Shown one piece after another: positions 1-8,715 of a stretch of DNA of 35,998 bases. The translations under genes and the position numbers were made by a program. How positions within the stretch are numbered: position 1 is the stretch's first letter; every line of letters begins with the position of its first letter. The stretch covers positions 1 to 35,998 of the forward strand of contig QLUS01000003.1 in assembly GCA_018725535.1 (NCBI GenBank), read 5' to 3'. The notes under the pieces were generated by a model. The model ran no database searches, was not told where the DNA came from, and was given only the letters and a program-made list of their open reading frames with translations. The DNA is from Bacillota bacterium (GTDB lineage: Bacteria; Bacillota; UBA994).

Positions 1-714
1 GCCGTAGCAGCTTTCTCTGCGGGAAGTTCGTTCACGGTACTATTCGGAGGCACTGCAGTAGATGCTGCTGCGGGGGGAATTGGGGGCCTGCTAGTCTTTT
101 TCCTCATACGTAAGCTCAGCCGCCTTGGCATTAATCGTTTTGCCATCGACTACTGCGGGGGTGCGTTAGGCGCGTTTAATGCAGTTGTCATGTCTATAGT
201 TTTCCCTACAAGCTTACAGCCCACTGTGCTTGGTGCCATCCTAATCTTGATGCCGGGCGTGCTGCTCACGAACGCTGTGGGCTACGCTTGGCGGTATCCT
301 ATGAACACGCTACTGCTCTTAACCGCTTGTTTTGTTGGCACCCTAAGTTTTGCTCTGATCTTTAGAGCGCCCCCAATATCTCTCCTTTGGTGCGGGTTGA
401 TTGGCGCGCTTGGCTATGGCGTCTTTCTGATATTGCAGAACGCTGGCACGGGTTCACCCGCTGCGGTGTTTTTGGCTGCGTCCGTTGTCGGGCTAGCTAG
501 CGAACTGTTGGCGCGTGCCTCTAAAATTCCGGCGACGGTATACATTATCGCGGGCATCATCCCCCTAGTGCCCGGCGCTGCCGCCTATTTCAGCATGCTC
601 TATTTCGCCCAAGGCAATTACCGCGAAGCCTTGGTAGCCCTGTCTAGTGTTGCGCATATGGCGATTGCCATTTCGGCGGGCCTCGCTGTCGGCACAGTAC
701 TGCGCAGGAAATAG
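1..714 (+). CDS. Threonine/serine exporter family protein, fused YjjP(DUF1212)-YjjB(DUF3815)-like, 5' end outside window
   Basis: Frame +1 is open from base 1 (AVAAFSAGSSFTVLFGG...) through the ORF listed at 190; YjjP-like LGAILILMPGVLLTNAV runs directly into YjjB-like LLTACFVGTLSFALIF...GLIGALGYGVF...ELLARASKIPATVYIIAGIIPLVPGAAAYFSM. Confidence 0.8.
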   Translation, partial: AVAAFSAGSSFTVLFGGTAVDAAAGGIGGLLVFFLIRKLSRLGINRFAIDYCGGALGAFNAVVMSIVFPTSLQPTVLGAILILMPGVLLTNAVGYAWRYPMNTLLLLTACFVGTLSFALIFRAPPISLLWCGLIGALGYGVFLILQNAGTGSPAAVFLAASVVGLASELLARASKIPATVYIIAGIIPLVPGAAAYFSMLYFAQGNYREALVALSSVAHMAIAISAGLAVGTVLRRK

Positions 715-771
715 GCTGAGTTCTTGCTCGACCCGGAGCGCATAGCCTCTATTCCCTTGGCATAGGCTTAG

Positions 772-1589
772 GTGAAGCTCGGAGGGATGCACATGTGGAT
801 GGTGCTACGGATAAGACCGCGCGAACGGTGGCTGGCGCTGGCAGTAGGCCTAGGGTTACTATGGCAGCTGACAAACTTGTCCTACCCCGGCTGGCTGATC
901 AGGAACTTGGCGGCTGTGGCTACGACTGCCCGCCTAGTTCCTATTTACAGCGTAGAAAGGACAGAGAAAGGACTTTCTCTGTCCTTTGATGCTGCCTGGG
1001 GTGCCGACTACACCGACGACCTCCTAGCCATATTGCACCGCCATCAAGACGCGCTACGTTTTTTCTTGTGGGCTTTTGGGTAGAAAAGTATCCCGAGGTG
1101 GCGCAGCGCATCGCCAGAGCGGGGCACGAAATTGGAAATCACTCTTCTACCCACCCCAACCTCGTCCCGCTTACGATGGAGCAGATAGCGCTTGAGGTAT
1201 CCCGCACGCACGACATCATCAAGGAGACAGCGGGGCGGACGCCGCGCCTCTTTCGTCCCCCGTTTGGTGCCTACAGTAACCGTGTAATTGAAACGCTAAC
1301 TGCCTTGGGTTACCACACCATCCAATGGAGTATCGACTCCCTAGATTGGCGTAAGGAGGCCACCCCGCAGTCGATTTTCACGCGCGTCACGACGCGGGCT
1401 CATCCCGGTGCCATCGTCTTGTTTCACAACAACGCCGCCTATACACCAGAGGCTCTAGAGCCCATCCTCACGCACCTGCGCGAACAGGGTTACAGCTTTG
1501 TGCCTATCGGCGAGTTGCTCTTGGCAGATAACTGGTATGTCGCCCCCACGACCGGTCAGCAACGCCGCAAGGCCCAAGGCAGCCGCTAG
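772..1589 (+). pseudogene. Polysaccharide deacetylase (DAAWG-type NodB homology domain), split by a 1-nt frameshift near 1047-1051
   Basis: ORF 772..1083 holds LSFDAAWGADYTDDLLAILHRHQ; ORF 1068..1589 continues the domain in another frame ([R]RATFFLVGFWVEKYPEVAQRIARAGHEIGNHSSTHPN...RPPFGAY...IQWSIDSLDW). Confidence 0.8.
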
Positions 1590-2743
1590 ACTACTGAAGG
1601 CTCGTCAAAGAGCTCGCCCCGCGCAAAGCGCCCTAAATCCATTTTTTCTATGGGCAGCGAGGCCGGGAGGCCTAGAACGCTCTCGGCCAGCAACACGCCG
1701 GTCATGGGTGCTAACATAAACCCGTGACCGCTGAAACCTACCGCTAAAAATAACCCAGGCACCTCGGGAACCGCACCTAAAATTGGAGTGCGGTCCGGTG
1801 TCATGTTGTACAAGCCTGCCCATTGGCGCACGACGCGGATGCCTTTAAGTGGAGGCAAAAGCCACGTGATTTTCTGCGCCATCTCTTCCGCAAACTGCCA
1901 CGTAGAGCGACTGCTGTACCCCGGCTTTTCCGCCGCGTCCCCAAGCCCCATAATGAAACTCCCGTGCGGCGTCTGTTGGCAGTAAATATGGTGGTGAAAA
2001 GACATGACCATGGGCCCTTGCATTGGTGCCACGGGTTCGGTCACAAGAATCTGGTGACGCTCCGAGTACGTAGGTATGTCTACTCCCGCCATAGCGGCAA
2101 TGTCCTTAGACCATCCGCCTGCCGCATTAACTACGACCGGCGTAGCAATATAGCCCCCCGTGGTCTTAACCCCGACGATGCGCCCTTCGCCTGCACCGCC
2201 GCGTCGAATGCCTAATACCTCGGTGTTCGTGTATATTTTAACGCCGAGACGGCGTGCCGCCTGAGCGTAGGCGTCAGTGACATGAAAGGGATTACAGTGC
2301 CCGTCGGTTTGATTAAAGGTGGCTCCGAGGAGGCCCTCGGTGTTAAGATGCGGCACTATCTCCCGCGCCTCTGCCGGGGTGCAGAGCTTTACCCCTAAGC
2401 CAAAGCTGCGTTGTAGATTTACGTTCTTCTGGAATTGCTCCCACCCGGCGGGCGTGTAAGCTAGGAGCAAGTACCCGCCTTGTTTAAACTCAATATCTCC
2501 GTCATAGTCGAGGTCTTCGTTCATGGTTTCAAACCTTTTGACGCTGGCGATGGACATACGCAGGTTCATTTCCGTGCCCCACTGCTGCCGTACTCCTGCC
2601 CCGCAGCGCCCGGTAGCCCCGCTGGCTAGGTAATCCCGCTCTAACACCACTACGTCCGTGCACCCGCGTTTGGCTAGCTCGTAGGCGATGGCCACCCCGT
2701 TTACGCCTCCGCCGATAACTACTACCTCGGCGCTACTGTGCAT
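1586..2743 (-). CDS. FAD-dependent amine/amino-acid oxidoreductase (DAO fold; SoxB/HcnC-like beta subunit)
   Basis: VVVIGGGVNGVAIAYELAKRG dinucleotide-binding motif, ATGRCGAGVRQQWGTEMN, C-terminal GFSGHGFMLAPMTG; Met12 of the listed ORF is the more plausible start. Confidence 0.85.
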   Translation of the reverse strand: MHSSAEVVVIGGGVNGVAIAYELAKRGCTDVVVLERDYLASGATGRCGAGVRQQWGTEMNLRMSIASVKRFETMNEDLDYDGDIEFKQGGYLLLAYTPAGWEQFQKNVNLQRSFGLGVKLCTPAEAREIVPHLNTEGLLGATFNQTDGHCNPFHVTDAYAQAARRLGVKIYTNTEVLGIRRGGAGEGRIVGVKTTGGYIATPVVVNAAGGWSKDIAAMAGVDIPTYSERHQILVTEPVAPMQGPMVMSFHHHIYCQQTPHGSFIMGLGDAAEKPGYSSRSTWQFAEEMAQKITWLLPPLKGIRVVRQWAGLYNMTPDRTPILGAVPEVPGLFLAVGFSGHGFMLAPMTGVLLAESVLGLPASLPIEKMDLGRFARGELFDEPSVV

Positions 2744-3041
2744 CCTTGCTGGCCTCCTCACTGCTGCCCGCCGCAATGCTCCCTAAGGTAATGGGTCGCG
2801 TGGGAGGACGATAGGTGCCGGGGAGTTGGTGTTTAAGCGGCGTTCCGGCTGCCTGCAGCTCCCGCTGCACTAGGGCCCGACACGTCTTCCCCTGACATGG
2901 TCCCATGCCTAAGCGCCCTATCCGCCTGAGTTCGTCAAGTGTGCGGTAGCCTTTGCTGATGAGTCTCTTTACGTCAGCTAAGGTCAGGTCCTCGCACCGA
3001 CAAACGATGATGTCCTTATCTTGTTCACTCACCTTCTGCAC
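2733..3041 (-). CDS. (2Fe-2S)-binding protein, BFD-like
   Basis: IIVCRCEDLTLADV...GMGPCQGKTC: CxC and CxxxxC pairs typical of BFD-like [2Fe-2S] domains. Confidence 0.8.
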   Translation of the reverse strand: MQKVSEQDKDIIVCRCEDLTLADVKRLISKGYRTLDELRRIGRLGMGPCQGKTCRALVQRELQAAGTPLKHQLPGTYRPPTRPITLGSIAAGSSEEASKDAQ

Positions 3042-3543
3042 CTCCTAGGATGAAGAACCGAACTTCTCGCGCGAGCTCCTTTAGGACTGCTAGGTGCACC
3101 ACTGCAGTGCGGTCAAAGCTCGGCGGATTCTGCACCCGCACTACGCGTCCCACACCTACCTCTTGCCCGGCCCGGTTAAGCACCTTAACCTCATCCCCTG
3201 CTCTCGGCAGCGGCACAAATTCATAGGGTAATTTCAGGAGTGCCTCAGTGGGGCTGTAGTTCTCGTCAATGACAAATATGGCTAGTCCCGGACAGTTCGC
3301 TACACATATAGCGCAGCCGTTGCATTTTTCCCAGTCGATGATCGGTAAGTCATTGATGTCGTGAAACGCTTTGATCGCCTTCCTTGGGCAACAGGTGGCG
3401 CAAGGATTACAGGGAATGCGTTGGAAGCACTCCAAGACCGCTACCGCCCCGCTGGCCAAGCGTTCCTTGCCCGGGTAGACGGAGTCGACATCGCGGTTGT
3501 CTGGTACACCTGTGCGCTTAAGCTCTTTCTCCACTGTGCTCAC
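3025..3543 (-). CDS. 4Fe-4S dicluster ferredoxin-like protein
   Basis: Cys clusters CNPCATCCP and CNGCAICVANCPG. Confidence 0.8.
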   Translation of the reverse strand: MSTVEKELKRTGVPDNRDVDSVYPGKERLASGAVAVLECFQRIPCNPCATCCPRKAIKAFHDINDLPIIDWEKCNGCAICVANCPGLAIFVIDENYSPTEALLKLPYEFVPLPRAGDEVKVLNRAGQEVGVGRVVRVQNPPSFDRTAVVHLAVLKELAREVRFFILGGAEGE

Positions 3544-4625
3544 CTCGCCTCACCCTGTACTGCTGCTAGCCCAAGACGAGTCTTCTCTCCTTCGGGGCCA
3601 CTGCGGAGTTCCACAAGCTGCTCTCTCGCCGCGCGGATGCGCTCGCTTACATCGCTTGGGGCAAGTCCAATGTCCAACGTGGCTACGTAGCCCGCCAGCA
3701 ACCCCTCCACCATGGCACTGCTCGCCTCTTCAATCCCCGCTACATCGCCGGCGATAAAAATATACGGCTGACTGGTGCGCAAGCTCTCATCCCGCCAAGC
3801 AACATGGCCGCCTAGTTCCGGTATATACAGCATGCGGCAATCCGCTTGCCACAGCAGGTCAGACAAAGGGGACAGCCCTACTGCCAGACATATGACGTCA
3901 ACGGGGATTTTCTGTTCCGTACCCTTAATTGGCTGCCACGCTTGATCGAGTTGGCAGATCACTGCTCCCTCTACGCTATCTTGGCCGTAAGCCTCGAGAA
4001 TCGTGTGTGATGTAAGTATGGGCACTCCTGCCCGGCGCACTTTCGCGGCATGCACGAGATACCCGCCAATGCGAGGCGCGCCCTCCACAATCGCCGCAAC
4101 GCTTACCCCCGCCTGCAAGAGCTGATATGAAACAATCAGGCCAATATTCCCAGCTCCCACCATCAATACGCGCTGTCCCGGCTTAATGCCAAATACGTTC
4201 ATCAGAGTTTGCACGGCACCGGCACCATATACGCCCGGCAGGTCGTTTCCCTTAAAGGCTAGCATTTTTTCGCTCGCGCCTGTAGCCACGACAAAACGCT
4301 CGGCCTTAACCTTGCGATACTCACCTAGGCACTCTACGGTGAGCACGCCGTCATCGTAGAGGCCTAAGGCGGTGGTCTCCAGCCAGACCTCAATTGACGG
4401 GGTGCCTTGCACGGCTGTGGTCAGGGAGACCGCTATGTCTATCCCGCGTGTACCCGCTTGCTGCCTTTCCGAGCCAAAGAACATATGGGTTTGCTTAACT
4501 AGCTGTCCACCCAGGTGGTCGGCATTATCCAGCAAGAGCACAGACGCACCTCCGCTCGACGCGGCTAGCGCGGCGTTAAGGCCTGCGGGGCCGCCGCCAA
4601 TCACACAGATGTCAACCGTCTTCAC
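3540..4625 (-). CDS. NAD(P)/FAD-dependent oxidoreductase (SoxA/HcnB-like alpha subunit)
   Basis: DICVIGGGPAGLNAALAASSGGASVLLLDNADHLGGQ N-terminal FAD motif; second motif VLMVGAGNIGLIVSYQLLQAG; FIAGDVAGIEEASSAMVEG. Confidence 0.85.
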   Translation of the reverse strand: MKTVDICVIGGGPAGLNAALAASSGGASVLLLDNADHLGGQLVKQTHMFFGSERQQAGTRGIDIAVSLTTAVQGTPSIEVWLETTALGLYDDGVLTVECLGEYRKVKAERFVVATGASEKMLAFKGNDLPGVYGAGAVQTLMNVFGIKPGQRVLMVGAGNIGLIVSYQLLQAGVSVAAIVEGAPRIGGYLVHAAKVRRAGVPILTSHTILEAYGQDSVEGAVICQLDQAWQPIKGTEQKIPVDVICLAVGLSPLSDLLWQADCRMLYIPELGGHVAWRDESLRTSQPYIFIAGDVAGIEEASSAMVEGLLAGYVATLDIGLAPSDVSERIRAAREQLVELRSGPEGEKTRLGLAAVQGEAR

Positions 4626-4927
4626 GCGAGAACCCCCCTCCCGTGCTGCTGTTTAACCACCATGCCCGCCTTGAGCTTCGTGACGCAGACACGCACGTTA
4701 GGAACGCCGTCAACTACCATCAGACAAGAGCTACACGTGCCGATGGCACAAAAAAAGCCGCGCGGACGGTGCAACACAGCGCTCTTACTCAGCACCTTCA
4801 CTCCGGCCGCGTGTAACGCCGCCGCGATTGTCTCTCCCTCGTACCCCGCGAGCTCCTGCTCCTCGTAGGTGAACTTAATTTCCTTTCCCCGCCTAAAGCT
4901 AAGAATGGGATGCTCCGATATCCGCAA
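4622..4927 (-). CDS. 2Fe-2S ferredoxin-like protein (HcnA / SoxA N-terminal-like), TTG start
   Basis: CAIGTCSSCLMVVDG...VRVC; G-rich SD-like stretch just upstream of the start. Confidence 0.8.
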   Translation of the reverse strand: MRISEHPILSFRRGKEIKFTYEEQELAGYEGETIAAALHAAGVKVLSKSAVLHRPRGFFCAIGTCSSCLMVVDGVPNVRVCVTKLKAGMVVKQQHGRGVLA

Positions 4928-4957
4928 TCAAATACCCCCCTATATTAATGGAACGAT

Positions 4958-5047
4958 GGGGACGGTTCTTTTTTGTTCCACGGATTGGCGTGATGCTGAA
5001 GAGATTGGCAGGAAGGGAAGGAGTGCAAAACAAAATTACACGTCCCC
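4958..5047. repeat. 90-bp element with imperfect inverted ends (GGGGACGGTTCTTTTTTGTTCC ... GCAAAACAAAATTACACGTCCCC), possible remnant of a REP/IS200-type element
   Basis: Ends share GGGGACG and a T-rich TTTTGTT stretch in inverted orientation; right end recurs at 26063..26085 with 2 differences. Confidence 0.5.
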
Positions 5048-5197
5048 CGTGCCGGGGCTGGCAAACCGCGACAACTTCCGCTTCAGGCCAAACACATGAC
5101 AGAGCGGGCACTGTATCTCACTGCCATCAGTTCCTAGACGACAGAGCTTGGTCACGTTCATACTGCACTTTGGACACTCAAATTCGTAAACGGGCAT
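5036..5197 (-). CDS. FmdB-family zinc ribbon protein
   Basis: MPVYEFECPKCSMNVTKLCRLGTDGSEIQCPLCHVFGLKRKLSRF; internal Met of ORF 5036..5242. Confidence 0.7.
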   Translation of the reverse strand: MPVYEFECPKCSMNVTKLCRLGTDGSEIQCPLCHVFGLKRKLSRFASPGTGDV

Positions 5198-5231
5198 ATG
5201 TTCGGCCTCTTTAGCCACTCTACGCGCGCTC

Positions 5232-5909
5232 TTACCCAACACCTATGGTAATCAAAACTGCAAGCAGAATCGCAGGCAACAGATTGCCTACGCGGATTTT
5301 CTTGATCTCCAATACGTTAAGACCAATCGCTACGATAAGGATACCACCCGTGGCCGTCATCTCGGTCACAGCCGCAGGTGTAAGCCACTGCGAAATCCAA
5401 GCCGCCAGTAGCGTAATCGCGCCTTGGTAAAAAAACACCGACAGACTCGAAAGCGCTACGCCTAAACCAAGCGTAGAAGCAAACACCACTGCCGACACGC
5501 CATCCAACATGGCCTTGGCGTAGAGGGTGGCGTGGTTGCCGGTTATGCCGCTCTCTAAGCTCCCCATAATGGCCATCGCCCCTACACAATAGATCAAGCT
5601 GGTAGTGACAAAGCCCTGCGCGAGTTTACCTTTGCCGCGCACGTAGCGTTTCTCTACCAGTGCTGCCCCTCTGTAGAGGCGCCCCTCTATGTCCATCCAC
5701 TCCCCTGCTAGGCCACCTAGCACAAGGCTGGCGATAACTATGAGAGGATTAGCGGTTTTTAGAGCCATCGTCAACCCAATTACAGCTACAGAAAGTCCTA
5801 GCCCGTGCATAACCGTGTCGCGGCTTTTTTCTTTAACGACACCGCCCAGCAGCGCCCCTAGTATCCCTCCTGCCAGAATCGCCAGAGCGTTAACAACAGT
5901 GCCCAGCAC
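5232..5909 (-). CDS. DUF554 family membrane protein (YdfK/YqgA-like)
   Basis: MLGTVVNALAILAGGILGALLGG...VLGGLAGEWMDIEGRL, multiple hydrophobic segments. Confidence 0.85.
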   Translation of the reverse strand: MLGTVVNALAILAGGILGALLGGVVKEKSRDTVMHGLGLSVAVIGLTMALKTANPLIVIASLVLGGLAGEWMDIEGRLYRGAALVEKRYVRGKGKLAQGFVTTSLIYCVGAMAIMGSLESGITGNHATLYAKAMLDGVSAVVFASTLGLGVALSSLSVFFYQGAITLLAAWISQWLTPAAVTEMTATGGILIVAIGLNVLEIKKIRVGNLLPAILLAVLITIGVG

Positions 5910-7063
5910 TAAACTCTCTCCTCCGCGATGCGCTCTATGGCCTCGGCCACTTCATCGATTTCTTTTATAGTAGAAAAGGGGCCGGGACTGAGGCGCACTA
6001 TGCCTTGGCCTAAAGTGCCAAGCGTCTCGTGCGCAAGCGGCGCGCAGTGCAGCCCCGCCCGCACGGCAATGCCGAAGGAGGCGTCCAAGATATGGGCTAC
6101 CTCCGTTGACCCCATGCTCCCTATGTTAAAGGCGACTATTGACGCACCTTGGCCATTCCCATACAGCGTCACGCCCGGGATGGAAGCGATACGCGAGCGC
6201 AACTGCGCAGCTAAACTTACCTCGTGCGCTCTAATAGTGTCGACGCCGTGTGCGGCGAGATAGCTGAGTGCGCGCGAAAGTCCCACTATGCCCACCGCGT
6301 TAAGCGTGCCGCTCTCTAGCCGATCCGGCAAGATCGCAGGCATCTCGGATAGTTCCGAAAAGCTTCCCGTACCCCCATATATGATCGGGACAATCTCTAC
6401 GCCCGCCCGCACATACAGAAATCCAGTGCCCGTAGGTCCAAGCAATGACTTATGCCCCGGCGCGGCTAGCAAATCTATCCCCAATGACTCAACCGCGATA
6501 GGCAGTGCCCCCGCAGTCTGCGCGGCGTCAACGAGGAGCAGCACATTAGCTTCCCGCGTAATCGCCGCAACATCGGCTATTGGCATCAGGGTTCCGCAAA
6601 CATTAGAAGCGTGCGTGAGCACCACGAGCTTGGTGTTGCTTTTTATGGCTTGCTGCACCGCCGTTGCCTCAAGCTTGCCGTCCCCCGTACATGGGAGAAC
6701 GGTTAGTTCTACCCCACGGCGAGACAGCTCGCGCAGCGGACGGATAACGGCGTTATGCTCCATGGAAGTCGTGATGCAGTGATCCCCCGGCACAAGTAGC
6801 CCAAAAATGGCCATGTTCAGGGCATGGGTAGCGTTGGCCGTGAAAACTACCCGCGCTGCGTCCGACGCCCCGATCAGCTCAGCTAACTGGCTACGGCACG
6901 CAAACACCGCACGACTCGCCTGCAGGGATAGCGCGTGTCCGCTGCGCCCGGGACTACCGGAACCATGCGCAAGCAACGCAGCCATCGCCTCCGCGACCCC
7001 GGGAGCCTTTGGCCAACTGGTAGCAGCGTTGTCCATATAGATTGTATCACGCAAATTCGCCAC
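5909..7063 (-). CDS. Aminotransferase class V-fold enzyme, cysteine desulfurase-like
   Basis: IYMDNAATSWPKAPGV; THASNVCGTLMPIADV; DAAQTAGALPI; APGHKSLLGPTGTGFLYV; RAGLHCAPLAHETLGT. Confidence 0.9.
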   Translation of the reverse strand: MANLRDTIYMDNAATSWPKAPGVAEAMAALLAHGSGSPGRSGHALSLQASRAVFACRSQLAELIGASDAARVVFTANATHALNMAIFGLLVPGDHCITTSMEHNAVIRPLRELSRRGVELTVLPCTGDGKLEATAVQQAIKSNTKLVVLTHASNVCGTLMPIADVAAITREANVLLLVDAAQTAGALPIAVESLGIDLLAAPGHKSLLGPTGTGFLYVRAGVEIVPIIYGGTGSFSELSEMPAILPDRLESGTLNAVGIVGLSRALSYLAAHGVDTIRAHEVSLAAQLRSRIASIPGVTLYGNGQGASIVAFNIGSMGSTEVAHILDASFGIAVRAGLHCAPLAHETLGTLGQGIVRLSPGPFSTIKEIDEVAEAIERIAEERV

Positions 7064-7922
7064 CTGCTCTGATAAACCACTCTCTGAGTCGTTCCAGCTC
7101 CTCGGCGTTGTGAAAAGTAATGGTGATGGTGCCCCGGGCGGGCGTGCCCTTAAGCTCTACACGCGTCTGCAGCAAATCGCGCAGACTGCGCTCCATCTCC
7201 CTCATCTCTGCCGGGGGAAGCTTCTCCTTGATTGGTTGCACAATTGTTTCACGTGAAACATTCTCCGCGACCTTCGCCGCTAAGCGCTCCGCTTCACGCA
7301 CCGTTAGACCCTTCGCCGCCATTTCTTGCGCCAGCACATCCCGCTTAGCCGCCGGCGCTGCTAAGACCGCCCGTGCGTGTCCGGCGCTAAGTGTTCCACG
7401 TGAAACAAGTAGAGCTACGGCCGGAGAAAGCGTAAGCAGCCTTAGGGCATTGGCCACGTACGGCCTGCTCTTCCCAACCCTTTCAGCTATACTCTCCTGC
7501 GTAATCCCAAGCTGCTGCTGCAGTTGCGCAAAAGCGGCTGCCTCTTCCATAGGGTTGAGGTCTTCGCGCTGCAGATTCTCAATCAGCGCAACCTCCATGG
7601 ATTCTCTGTCAGACCACTCTTTAACTAGAGCCGGAACCTCAGTTAAACCGGCAAGTTTGGCTGCGCGCAAGCGTCGCTCCCCCACCACCAATTCATACCG
7701 CCCACTGCGTGACCGAACTGTCACGGGTTGAATTAGGCCGTGCTGTTTAATGGAGGCCGCGAGCTCCGCCAGTTCTTCCTCCGCAAATACGCGTCGTGGT
7801 TGATAGGGATTAGGCATAATCAGGTCAACGGCAATATGCTGGAGCTCGTCCGTCCCCATCGCCGACATGTCGGTTATGAGCGCCTGCAGCCCCTTGCCCA
7901 GCCGCGGCTTACCCACGCGCAA
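7047..7922 (-). CDS. parB: Chromosome partitioning protein ParB (Spo0J)
   Basis: IMPNPYQPRRVF, VVGERRLRAAKLAGL, ALIENLQREDLNPMEEA, HTH IAERVGKSRPYVANALRLL; synteny. Confidence 0.95.
   Translation of the reverse strand: MRVGKPRLGKGLQALITDMSAMGTDELQHIAVDLIMPNPYQPRRVFAEEELAELAASIKQHGLIQPVTVRSRSGRYELVVGERRLRAAKLAGLTEVPALVKEWSDRESMEVALIENLQREDLNPMEEAAAFAQLQQQLGITQESIAERVGKSRPYVANALRLLTLSPAVALLVSRGTLSAGHARAVLAAPAAKRDVLAQEMAAKGLTVREAERLAAKVAENVSRETIVQPIKEKLPPAEMREMERSLRDLLQTRVELKGTPARGTITITFHNAEELERLREWFIRAGGEFA
7245..7260. promoter_or_regulatory. parS: parS site TGTTTCACGTGAAACA (perfect consensus palindrome) inside parB
   Basis: Exact match to the bacterial parS consensus. Confidence 0.95.
7392..7407. 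promoter_or_regulatory. parS: Second parS site TGTTCCACGTGAAACA (one change from the palindrome) inside parB
   Basis: 15/16 match to TGTTTCACGTGAAACA. Confidence 0.9.
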
Positions 7923-8673
7923 TCACCTCTCGAGCAAGTTCCATGTAAACTTCGGTGCCTTTAGATTTGGGGTCATACGCCAGGATGGACTGGCCGTAAC
8001 TCGGAGCCTCGCTAAGGCGCACATTGCGCGGAATAACGGTAGCATACACCTTGTCCTTAAAGTACGCCCTCACCTCGTCGACGACTTGTGAGGCCAGATT
8101 AGTGCGCGGGTCAAACATGGTAAGCAAAGCGCCTGAAACCACTAAGCCAGGGTTTAGGTGCCGCTGTACCAAGGACACGGTGTTCATCAGCTGGCTCAAA
8201 CCCTCTAAAGCATAATACTCACACTGCACGGGGATCAACACGCCGTGCGCCGCAGTCAAAGCGTTTAACGTCAACAGCCCGAGCGAAGGCGGGCAGTCAA
8301 TCAGTATGTAGTCGTAGTTCTGCCGCACATGCTGCACTGCCTCACGCAACTTTACCTCTCGCTGCATGGCCAACACTAACTCTATCTCCGCACCCGCGAG
8401 TTGAATCGTGGCTGGCACCAGTTCTAGCCTAGGCGTATTGGTCGGCAGAATCACGGCCTCAATGGGAACACCATCGATCAACACGTTGTAGATGCACTTT
8501 TTGAGGCGGTAGCGGTTAACTCCTAGCCCGGAAGTAGTGTTGCCTTGGGGGTCAATGTCCACCACCAACACGCGCTTTGACAGCTCCGCCAATGCAGCCC
8601 CTAAGTTAACCGCCGTAGTGGTCTTGCCGACGCCCCCTTTTTGATTGACGATTGCCATTACCTTCGCTGTCAT
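7909..8673 (-). CDS. parA: Chromosome partitioning ATPase ParA (Soj)
   Basis: IVNQKGGVGKTTTAVNLGAALA deviant Walker A; VLVVDIDPQGNTTSGLG; DYILIDCPPSLGLLTLNAL. Confidence 0.95.
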   Translation of the reverse strand: MTAKVMAIVNQKGGVGKTTTAVNLGAALAELSKRVLVVDIDPQGNTTSGLGVNRYRLKKCIYNVLIDGVPIEAVILPTNTPRLELVPATIQLAGAEIELVLAMQREVKLREAVQHVRQNYDYILIDCPPSLGLLTLNALTAAHGVLIPVQCEYYALEGLSQLMNTVSLVQRHLNPGLVVSGALLTMFDPRTNLASQVVDEVRAYFKDKVYATVIPRNVRLSEAPSYGQSILAYDPKSKGTEVYMELAREVIARG

Positions 8674-8715
8674 GTCACCAAAACTCCCCTCGGCAGTTGC
8701 ATTTCGCGTCGCCCG

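Noticed and set aside
4899-5214. Small ORFs (70-88 aa) across the fmdB 3' region as a transposase gene
   Set aside because: Too short, no Y1 His-hydrophobic-His or other transposase motif; treated only as a possible element remnant.
5689-7731. Long + strand ORFs opposite DUF554, cysteine desulfurase and parB (for example 6288..6782, 7120..7731)
   Set aside because: Antisense shadow ORFs of well-supported minus-strand genes; Ser/Arg-rich low-complexity translations typical of complementary frames.
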